Below are positions 1-4,458 of a DNA stretch of 6,736 nt, one piece after another. Numbering within the stretch: the stretch's first letter is position 1; the number at the start of each line of letters is the position of its first letter. Source of the DNA: Candidatus Bathyarchaeota archaeon (GTDB lineage Archaea > Thermoproteota > Bathyarchaeia > TCS64); the NCBI GenBank assembly GCA_030670015.1, contig DAOVCM010000047.1:1-6736 (forward strand), given 5' to 3'. The position numbers and the translations under genes are program-made. A model generated the notes under the pieces. It was given only the letters and a program-made list of their open reading frames with translations. It was not told where the DNA came from and did no database searches.

Positions 1-116
1 ATGAGGTGGAGGATGAGGCGGAGGGTTCCCGTCTGTCTTCTGGGGTCTTTTATGGCGGATATGAATACCTTGGTGTCAAGCAGAAAGATCTGGATAGCGG
101 ACTTTGACCTTCTCAT
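1..116 (-). CDS. PIN-domain toxin, VapC-like, N-terminal part only
   Basis: Runs off the left edge, so only about 38 residues are visible. It begins at ATG 114-116, inside the end of the AbrB gene and in another frame, overlapping it by 41 bases. The visible protein reads MRRSKSAIQIFLLDTKVFIS followed by AIKDPRRQTGTLRLILHL. A hydrophobic strand leading into LLDTKVFISA is the classic first PIN motif. Its Asp is normally the first of the acidic residues that bind Mg2+ for RNA cleavage. Family knowledge: VapC PIN proteins are endoribonucleases held inactive by the antitoxin translated just before them. The gene order and overlap fit such a pair and imply translational coupling. The remaining acidic residues lie outside the window, so activity cannot be judged. 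A PIN protein with a housekeeping role is the alternative. Confidence 0.72.
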   Translation of the reverse strand, partial: MRRSKSAIQIFLLDTKVFISAIKDPRRQTGTLRLILHL

Positions 117-342
117 TGACCTCCTTCCTGATCGCTTCGACGATGACATCGATATCCCTGCCGGCTAGTTCCCCCTCAAGTCTTCGCGCTATCTCCTCAA
201 CGTCGATCTTCTGAAGTAGAAGCTGCCCTTCACCCCTCTTCGTCAGTATAAACCGGGTCTTCTCCCTTATGTCAAGCTCTTCACGCAGGCCTTTCGGGAT
301 AACGATCCTGCCCGATTTATCAGCCTCGACAACTTCTACCAT
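76..342 (-). CDS. AbrB/MazE-type antitoxin (VapB-like)
   Basis: An 88-residue protein. Residues 1-45 form the swapped-hairpin AbrB/SpoVT DNA-binding fold, with the hallmark DKSGRIVIPKGLREEL at residues 8-23 followed by a basic strand (RFILTKRGEGQLLLQKI). Residues about 48-80 are a charged helical tail (EEIARRLEGEL, then VEAIRKEVNEKV), typical of the part that wraps and neutralises a PIN toxin. ATG 340-342 was chosen because it starts the fold directly and is preceded by GAGATGG, a plausible ribosome site, four bases upstream. The downstream overlapping PIN ORF makes this a VapBC-type module. Such antitoxins usually repress their own promoter together with the toxin, and a near-palindrome lies just above the TATA-like box. 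A stand-alone AbrB regulator is the less likely reading. Confidence 0.85.
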   Translation of the reverse strand: MVEVVEADKSGRIVIPKGLREELDIREKTRFILTKRGEGQLLLQKIDVEEIARRLEGELAGRDIDVIVEAIRKEVNEKVKVRYPDLSA

Positions 343-372
343 AATTCCATCTCACAAATCAATGGTAAAATG

Positions 373-383
373 GCATATAAGAA
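373..383 (-). promoter_or_regulatory. TATA-like box for the antitoxin-toxin pair
   Basis: On the minus strand CTTATATGCC lies about 35 bases before the antitoxin ATG. This would place transcription start near 350 and give a leader of about 10 bases that still holds the GAGATGG ribosome site. The spacing is standard for archaeal TBP/TFB promoters. It was found by eye only. Confidence 0.45.
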
Positions 384-391
384 TTACGAGG

Positions 392-405
392 GTGCACTAG
401 TTCAC
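392..405. promoter_or_regulatory. Candidate operator: near-palindrome upstream of the TATA-like box
   Basis: GTGCACTAGTTCAC is symmetric at 12 of 14 positions around a central ACTAGT. Its second half is part of a tandem CACTAG-TT-CACTAG (395-408). It sits about 10 bases upstream of the antitoxin promoter box, where an autoregulatory VapB or VapBC complex could contact BRE/TATA factors. The regulatory role is inferred from position and symmetry. Confidence 0.3.
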
Positions 406-503
406 TAGACATGTGTTTATACCTGAGTGGGTTAACACTCGCTGACGATCAGACATGAGACGACTAGAATGGTAGGGAACTGGTCAGTGCTAGAGGATTG
501 ACG

Positions 504-665
504 GTGAATGAAATCGTAGAGGAACTCATGGAAGCGGCCATGGATAATTGGATGGCGTGTAGCCTTTGTGGAGCATGGGTTGAGGTAGAGAGAGTGCTGG
601 AGTACGCGGCTAATGTATATCCAAAGCTGATTAAAACTCAGGCCCACATAACCTCCAATATCTGA
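504..665 (+). CDS. Small hypothetical ORF with one CxxC
   Basis: Not recognised. A GTG start at 504 gives 53 codons ending in TGA at 663-665. GAGG lies seven bases upstream (AGAGG at 492-496). The product begins VNEIVEELMEAAMDNWMACS, continues LCGAWVEVERVLEYAANVYP, and ends KLIKTQAHITSNI. It has two amphipathic helical stretches flanking CSLCGAW, which could be half of a zinc knuckle, but no second CxxC is present. An in-frame TAG closes the frame just upstream, so any longer ancestor has lost its beginning. Composition resembles the GC-rich host genes rather than the AT-rich island that starts at about 670. It converges on the UbiD remnant. It could be a real small gene, a gene fragment, or chance. 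Confidence 0.3.
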   Translation: MNEIVEELMEAAMDNWMACSLCGAWVEVERVLEYAANVYPKLIKTQAHITSNI

Positions 666-671
666 CCTGTC

Positions 672-693
672 AATTACGTTACAAGATGGCGCG
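672..693. repeat. Lone terminal-repeat end of the 170-bp element family
   Basis: Read on the minus strand, CGCGCCATCTTGTAACG (693 to 677) followed by TAATT matches the left end of the element copy at 4087 at 20 of 22 positions. It matches the inverted right end of the same copy equally well. The family's internal sequence does not continue on the low-coordinate side, and no partner end lies about 170 bp away. This is therefore a solo end, a remnant of a deleted copy, or one end of a longer relative. It falls exactly where the UbiD-like reading frame fails. Confidence 0.65.
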
Positions 694-898
694 CGATAAC
701 TCGATTGCCAGACTCTCCTTTGAGATTTTTAACGTCTGAGAATAAACAGACTGGATGTCTTCCGATTTTTCCTAGTTTTTATGGTATTGCAGTAACTTCA
801 TAACGGCAATCAATTTTTTTATCAATTTTTACTAATTGATCAGGAGCATTTAAAGAGAGGTTTTGAAGAAATGTTCTGAGATCGTTCCTATAGACAGC
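674..898 (-). pseudogene. Decayed N-terminus of a UbiD-family decarboxylase
   Basis: Directly downstream of the saccharopine dehydrogenase-like gene on the same strand. The first frame reads RNDLRTFLQNLSLNAPDQLV then KIDKKIDCRYEVTAIP before TAA at 779-781. After a shift across the run of five A's (758-762 area) a second frame reads GKIGRHPVCLFSDVKNLKGE then SGNRVIARHLVT and stops at 674-676. Together they match the start of UbiD proteins: DLRxFL, an NAPDxLVxI segment, a (V/I)DxxYEVTAI segment, then a (L)LFxxVK strand. UbiD enzymes are prenylated-FMN (de)carboxylases of aromatic and unsaturated acids, usually 430-500 residues, so most of the protein including the active site is missing. No in-frame ATG, GTG or TTG was seen near the beginning. 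The remnant ends in the lone element end at 672-693. An in-frame stop, a frameshift and a truncation together make this a pseudogene. Confidence 0.68.
821..840 (+). other. AT-rich inverted repeat next to T-runs
   Basis: ATCAAT (821-826) and ATTGAT (835-840) form a six-base inverted repeat. It sits directly after a run of seven T's (814-820) and contains another T-run. On the plus strand this could end transcription arriving from the small ORF at 504. However, it lies inside UbiD-derived sequence (LVKIDKKID), so it may simply reflect lysine and isoleucine codons. A weak terminator call. Confidence 0.2.
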
Positions 899-903
899 GC
901 GTC

Positions 904-2097
904 TTAAGATGTGAGAGGGGTTGTTATAGTTTCCGTGATATTGATTTTCTTCTTGATTAACTCAGAAAAGAACCTTTTAGACATTTCTTCGTCATAGCCT
1001 ATTTTTGCGGGGTGTACAACACCTTTTTCTGTAATGTCTCCTCGGGCGATCATTTGGCTAATGATCGAGCATGTATAGGCGGTTGTGCGACCCATTGCAG
1101 ATGTTTTAGTTTCCATATCATAAAGATCAACTAAAGTAGCAGTATAGTTTATGTCTTCATCATTTTTCTTTCCGATTACCTCAACTCTCTCTACCACAAC
1201 ATCCCCTTCCCCTTCTTTATAATGCATGGTTTTATTTCCAAGCGCTATAAGAAAGTCTCTCGGAGTTATCTCAACGCCTTTCACATTTAATGGTTCAAAG
1301 CTTGTGATCTGCATGTCAATTAATTTTTTAAACAAATCACAATATCCCTTCCATCGAACCGTCTTGCCCCAACTCTCTTTAACATCGGGTAGATTCAGCC
1401 CCTTTGCGACATCCTCCATAGAATCTAGCCACCAGGCCTCACACTCTCCTACAGGTTCAGGGAAAGTTATTATCTCTGGATTTTCTAGTTTATCTATCAT
1501 AACTGGTTTACCATCCATGATAATCTTCGCTTTTCCGTGAACAGCTTTAATAACGCTTGTCCAGGTGAATGTTATGCCATATCTGAGTGGATGATTATAT
1601 ACAGAGGTGTTTTTTTGAGGAAAACCCCCACAATACATGTGAATCTTTTCTACTTTATCCATCATTCGGGCACCACGTCCAATGAGAATCCTATCGATGC
1701 CTGGATCTAAACCACAGCCAGGAATAATGGTTACATTTGCATCTTTTGCTGATTTATCGAGATCGAAGACTCCTTCAAATGTAACAACGTCAACATGACT
1801 TACGCCGGCCTCTATGCATGCTTTAAGAACAGGAATACGATAATCCCCGATTATCCTATAATTCAATGTATCTGCAACGACGTCGTAGCCATCTTTCATA
1901 ATTTCAACGAGTTTATCTGGCTTTGTTGCATCTATTTTTATTGCACTAACCTTATCGCTGTTTAAACTCTCTAAGAATGTCGTTACTCTTTTTATATCAA
2001 TGTCTCCTGCTACAATTTCGGAAACCTCGTTGCTATCTACGAGATCTCTGACTAGAGGTTCTCCCATATTTCCAATGCCTAAAACTAGAACTTTCAT
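904..2097 (-). CDS. Saccharopine dehydrogenase family oxidoreductase (lysine 6-dehydrogenase-like)
   Basis: An intact 397-residue protein. It opens with a Rossmann fold: MKVLVLGIGNMGEPLV carries the dinucleotide loop GIGNMG (7-12), and an acidic residue ends the second strand (AGDID, 30-34). Asp56 (IDATK), the HVDVV strand (101-105) and the GCGLDPGI motif (127-134) are hallmarks of the saccharopine dehydrogenase/reductase family. The C-terminal half forms the mixed-sheet substrate domain (EPVGECEAWWLDSME and YTCSIISQMIARGDI are visible). Length fits the single-domain group that includes bacterial lysine 6-dehydrogenase and archaeal relatives of unknown substrate, rather than large LYS9 or bifunctional forms. 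It likely oxidises or reduces an amino acid with NAD(P)H in the cytoplasm. The exact substrate cannot be read from sequence. It is AT-rich with many AAA and ATA codons, unlike the MFS, reductase and MlrC genes, and is flanked by two gene remnants on the same strand, suggesting acquisition. The ATG start begins the Rossmann strand at once. Confidence 0.85.
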   Translation of the reverse strand: MKVLVLGIGNMGEPLVRDLVDSNEVSEIVAGDIDIKRVTTFLESLNSDKVSAIKIDATKPDKLVEIMKDGYDVVADTLNYRIIGDYRIPVLKACIEAGVSHVDVVTFEGVFDLDKSAKDANVTIIPGCGLDPGIDRILIGRGARMMDKVEKIHMYCGGFPQKNTSVYNHPLRYGITFTWTSVIKAVHGKAKIIMDGKPVMIDKLENPEIITFPEPVGECEAWWLDSMEDVAKGLNLPDVKESWGKTVRWKGYCDLFKKLIDMQITSFEPLNVKGVEITPRDFLIALGNKTMHYKEGEGDVVVERVEVIGKKNDEDINYTATLVDLYDMETKTSAMGRTTAYTCSIISQMIARGDITEKGVVHPAKIGYDEEMSKRFFSELIKKKINITETITTPLTS

Positions 2098-2127
2098 ACC
2101 AATACTTTTTTTTAATAAACTATCTAG

Positions 2128-2140
2128 TATTTAAAGTATT
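2128..2140 (-). promoter_or_regulatory. TATA-like box for the saccharopine dehydrogenase-like gene
   Basis: Minus-strand ATACTTTAAATAC contains TTTAAA about 35 bases before the ATG, predicting a transcription start near 2107 and a leader of about ten bases. The T/A-only run between box and ATG (eight A's on the minus strand) lacks a good ribosome site, so near-leaderless translation is likely. Confidence 0.45.
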
Positions 2141-2164
2141 TGCTAATTTCTATATGATTTCTTG

Positions 2165-2470
2165 TTAAAAACCATCTACTTCTTCTTCATTGAAATCTGT
2201 TCTTTTGTATACAACTAATCTATTTGGTAAATCACTATGTACATCCTAATATCCATTTATAATCATATTCTTTAATTCTATAGTTTGTTCCTTGGTTAGT
2301 CTTGGTTCGACAGATGGGTCATCCCACTCAAATGGTTCTCCCGTTAAAACTAAACATTCTCCAGTATGAAGAAATAGACGCGCTACACTAGCCCTCATAG
2401 AATGATGTCCCTGATCTACTCTCGATAAAATGAAATTCCAGCATAACAAGTATGAGGGTCTAATTTCGCG
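2165..2470 (-). pseudogene. Unrecognised ORF, truncated at an element copy and split by an in-frame TAG
   Basis: Not recognised. Reading on the minus strand from the edge of the element, the frame runs REIRPSYLLCWNFILSRVDQ, GHHSMRASVARLFLHTGECL, VLTGEPFEWDDPSVEPRLTK, EQTIELKNMIINGY. It meets TAG at 2246-2248 and continues in the same frame as DVHSDLPNRLVVYKRTDFNE, EEVDGF to TAA at 2165-2167. The residue mix after the TAG is as protein-like as before it, arguing for one original gene now broken. Upstream the frame enters the 170-bp element and stops at 2504-2506. The only start-like codon is a GTG at 2471-2473 contributed by the element, so the natural N-terminus is gone. It lies 67 bp upstream of the saccharopine dehydrogenase-like gene on the same strand and could have been its operon partner. 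Readthrough of the amber codon, for example with pyrrolysine, is possible but unsupported here. Confidence 0.5.
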
Positions 2471-2640
2471 CACGCCAGCGTGTGACGAAATTTCATCGCT
2501 TTCCTATGTGGCGCTAATATAAATGCTGGGTAAGCCCAATTACTTGCGTGCACCGGGTGCACGGATAGAATTAAGCTTATCCAACACACAAATCAACTAC
2601 TGTATACCGAGAAATTCGAATTAAATTACTAGCTGGCGCT
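2471..2640 (+). mobile_element. MITE-like 170-bp inverted-repeat element, copy 1
   Basis: Aligns without a gap over 170 bases to 4087-4256, with 20 mismatches counted by hand (about 88% identity) and the longest identical stretches in the left third. Ends are inverted: the left begins CACGCCAGCG, and the right ends GCTGGCGCT, whose complement is AGCGCCAGC. The inner parts of the terminal repeats have diverged more than in copy 2, so this looks like the older copy. It carries no convincing ORF. A 17-base palindrome lies at the centre and an AT-rich TATA-like stretch (CTAATATAAATGC) in the left half. No target-site duplication was found in the flanks. It truncates the ORF on its left and lies 58 bp upstream of the MFS gene. 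Equal length, inverted ends and lack of coding fit a non-autonomous DNA transposon (MITE). Confidence 0.72.
2547..2563. repeat. Central palindrome of element copy 1
   Basis: CGTGCACC-G-GGTGCACG gives two perfect eight-base arms around a single base. The arms are unchanged in the other copy, where only the central base differs (A). It could be a protein-binding site or a cruciform/hairpin. The single-base spacer is too short for a normal RNA hairpin loop unless the inner pairs open. Confidence 0.6.
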
Positions 2641-2672
2641 CTTGAAAATGCAGAAGCCTTCTCTAGGCGTAC

Positions 2673-2681
2673 GAATAAAAT
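2673..2681 (+). promoter_or_regulatory. Possible TATA-like box for the MFS gene
   Basis: GAATAAAAT is centred about 22 bases before the ATG at 2699, which would place transcription start at or just after that ATG. That fits a leaderless message or initiation at the later TTG (2738). The match to the archaeal TATA consensus is moderate. Confidence 0.3.
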
Positions 2682-2698
2682 GATAAGCTTTATCTTAG

Positions 2699-3931
2699 AT
2701 GCCAGACTTCCGTGGATGTCCTCGAGTTGAACCCCCTTTGGGCGAGAAAGCGAACAGTCTGCCGCGGAGCTTCTACATCGTCTCGGTGGCATCGTTCCTC
2801 TTCTCGCTGACGAGGAACGTCACCCAGCCGATATTCGCGCTCTACGTCCTCGAGATGGGGATGTCCCTACTCCAGGTTGGGTTCATACTCTCCATCCAGT
2901 CCTTCCTCATGATTGTGGCGAGGATACCCCTCACGTTGCTAGCCGAGAAGATCGGAAGAAACAAAATGTTCGCCGTCGCCTTCATCATACAGGCCACCGC
3001 CTCGGTCCTCTACGCCATCGCAGCGAGCCCCACCTGGCTCTATCTAATACCCTTCTACCAGATCATCGCATCGGGCTCCTTCAACCAGCTGGCCATGTCG
3101 ACCGCCTCGGACATGGCGCCCGCCACGAGGCAAGGGGACGCCCTGGGGAGGTACATGACCTTCATGACAATGGGGATGTTCGTGGGTCCACTCATCACCG
3201 GGATCCTCATCACCTGTATCAGTTACAGACAGCTCTATCTGGTCACGGCGTTGTTTCCTGCCATAGGTTTGGTGCTTTTCCTGCGTAATATGCCTGGGAA
3301 CCCCGGGCGGACACGAAGTGAAGATGACTCGAGAGACGTGGTTCAATTGGGTACCCTCGACGCATTGAGAATGGTCCTTGGGAACAGGAACGTCCTGGTT
3401 CTGACTCTGATCAGGGCGACCTACTCGATGTCCAACATGGTGTTCACCGCCCTCTTCGCCGTCTACGCCGTCCGGGAGCTCGGCTTCAGCCCGTCCCTGG
3501 CCTCACTCCTCTTCTCCGTCGTGGGGTTCGCCAACGCCTTCGTCAAATTCCCCGCCGGCACCCTATCCGACAGACTGGGCGCTAAAAAGGTCCTCTTCGC
3601 CTCATTTGGAGTCCTGATCCTGGTGTACGCCGCGATCCCGTACGCCAGGAGCATCCCCCTATTACTACCCTTGCTCGTGTTCTTCGGCCTCTGCTGGGGA
3701 ACCCGGGCAGTGACGGAGTGGGCGACGCTGGCGAACACTGTCACCCAGGAGACCAAGGCCTTAGCGATGTCCTATATGATGGGCGTCTGGGATGTGGGGG
3801 CCACCCTCGGGAGCGTGATGCTCTGGGTCTTAGGCGATACCCTCCCTTTCTACACGATCTATCTGATACTCGGGCTTATCAATGTCCCCGCCTTGCCTGC
3901 AATCTATCTTATGAAGGATATACATGAATAG
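2699..3931 (+). CDS. Major facilitator superfamily transporter, 12 transmembrane helices
   Basis: A 410-residue inner-membrane secondary carrier. Hydrophobic segments are regularly spaced from about residue 25 to the end, split into two six-helix halves by a charged loop at about 197-220 (NPGRTRSEDDSRD). The MFS loop-2/3 signature is LLAEKIGRNK (80-89), repeated in the second half as GTLSDRLGAKK (287-297). FVGPLITG (161-168) resembles the helix-5 GP motif found in many drug/H+ antiporters. These features suggest proton-coupled export, but the substrate cannot be told. ATG 2699 gives a 23-residue lead before helix 1 that is Pro- and Cys-rich and unlike usual MFS starts. TTG 2738 (residue 14) is a credible alternative, and neither has a clear ribosome site. 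GC-rich. The gene lies between two direct copies of the 170-bp element. No clear terminator follows the TAG. Confidence 0.88.
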   Translation: MPDFRGCPRVEPPLGEKANSLPRSFYIVSVASFLFSLTRNVTQPIFALYVLEMGMSLLQVGFILSIQSFLMIVARIPLTLLAEKIGRNKMFAVAFIIQATASVLYAIAASPTWLYLIPFYQIIASGSFNQLAMSTASDMAPATRQGDALGRYMTFMTMGMFVGPLITGILITCISYRQLYLVTALFPAIGLVLFLRNMPGNPGRTRSEDDSRDVVQLGTLDALRMVLGNRNVLVLTLIRATYSMSNMVFTALFAVYAVRELGFSPSLASLLFSVVGFANAFVKFPAGTLSDRLGAKKVLFASFGVLILVYAAIPYARSIPLLLPLLVFFGLCWGTRAVTEWATLANTVTQETKALAMSYMMGVWDVGATLGSVMLWVLGDTLPFYTIYLILGLINVPALPAIYLMKDIHE

Positions 3932-3949
3932 AGTTGGCAATTCTTGTGA

Positions 3950-4086
3950 TCGCGCGCGCTACAGAATGTGCAAGATTTCCATGACCTAGGTATCAATCTT
4001 GTTGCCAGTCATGGCTGGTCAAGCTACTACGCAGCCAGCCTCGACTACATTAACAATAACGACATGTTGTTCTCGCTTCACCTGCG
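3950..4086 (+). pseudogene. Unrecognised gene fragment A, cut by element copy 2
   Basis: The frame opens after TGA 3947-3949 and reads SRALQNVQDFHDLGINLVAS then HGWSSYYAASLDYINNNDML then FSLHLRA before crossing into the element, where it stops at TAA 4136-4138. The protein-like part (about 3959-4080) alternates hydrophobic strands and helices and looks like an internal piece of an enzyme, but I cannot assign a family. Its left border is the CG-alternating tract 3951-3959 and its right border is the similar tract that begins the element (4084-4091). A GTG at 3968 is the only start-like codon, with no ribosome site. It is most likely a remnant rather than a functional gene. Confidence 0.4.
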
Positions 4087-4256
4087 CGCGCCAGCTTGTA
4101 ACGAAATTTCATCGCTTTCCTATGTGGCGCTAATTTAAATGCTGGATAAGCCCAATTATTGACGTGCACCAGGTGCACGGATAGAATTAAGCTTATTCAA
4201 CATACAAATCAACGGCTGTATACGGAGAAATGCGAATTACGTTACACGCTGGCGCG
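4087..4256 (+). mobile_element. MITE-like 170-bp inverted-repeat element, copy 2
   Basis: Same length and orientation as copy 1 (2471-2640). It has the better preserved ends: the left is CGCGCCAGCTTGTAACG, and the complement of the right is CGCGCCAGCGTGTAACG. That is 16 of 17 matching, extending to 20 of 22 with the adjoining AATT. No ORF of note is present. The left half carries CTAATTTAAATGC, which resembles an archaeal TATA box, and the same central palindrome is present. A CG-alternating tract (4084-4091) overlaps the left end. No clean target duplication is visible: the left flank is CACCTGCG and the right flank is TATAAAGT. It separates coding-like fragments A and B. Confidence 0.75.
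4163..4179. repeat. Central palindrome of element copy 2
   Basis: CGTGCACC-A-GGTGCACG has the same perfect eight-base arms as in copy 1, with only the spacer base changed. The bases immediately before it are among the most variable in the alignment (TTG versus GA at the start of the arm), so the conserved symmetry stands out. Confidence 0.6.
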
Positions 4257-4314
4257 TATAAAGTGAAAATGAATTAAAAACATTTTACACCAATTATTGA
4301 ATTCGCCCGCGCGC

Positions 4315-4458
4315 GTACATGTTGATATCTCAACGTGGCCAGATGAATTAACAAGATTTCATGGTTATCAGGAAGAACGGTCACGCCTTCTCCTTGCACC
4401 AAAATTTCCGGTAAATTCATACTTGACCATTATCTTTGAGACGTGTGATTTGCGTTGA
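4315..4458 (+). pseudogene. Unrecognised C-terminal gene fragment B
   Basis: Immediately after a CG-alternating tract (4308-4315) a frame reads VHVDISTWPDELTRFHGYQE, ERSRLLLAPKFPVNSYLTII, FETCDLR to TGA 4456-4458. It is clearly protein-like, with a strand-loop-helix pattern, but of no family I recognise. The frame is open back to TGA 4270-4272, yet the AT-rich part before the tract looks noncoding and no good start is seen. Its stop overlaps the first codon of the aldo/keto reductase as TTGA, so an intact ancestor could have been translationally coupled to the reductase. It may be the 3' end of the gene whose other piece is fragment A, or a separate gene. Confidence 0.42.

Noticed and set aside
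432..647. 71-codon minus-strand ORF
   Set aside because: Antisense to the small plus ORF. The composition is unlike a protein and no motif or ribosome site was seen.
686..739. Sixteen-codon plus ORF starting ATGGCGCGC
   Set aside because: Antisense to the UbiD remnant and its ATG lies inside the element end. Too short to support.
2471..2640. Target-site duplications at the element copies
   Set aside because: Flanks compared by eye at both copies show no matching direct repeat, so none is claimed.
2577..2792. 71-codon minus-strand ORF across the element's right end and the MFS start
   Set aside because: Spans a noncoding element and is antisense to the MFS N-terminus. Judged a chance frame.
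3044..3756. Long minus frames opposite the MFS gene
   Set aside because: Shadow frames of a GC-rich gene, rich in Arg, Gly and His with no family features.
2471..4256. CRISPR-like repeats
   Set aside because: Only two 170-bp repeats separated by a whole gene. No short regular repeats or spacers were seen.
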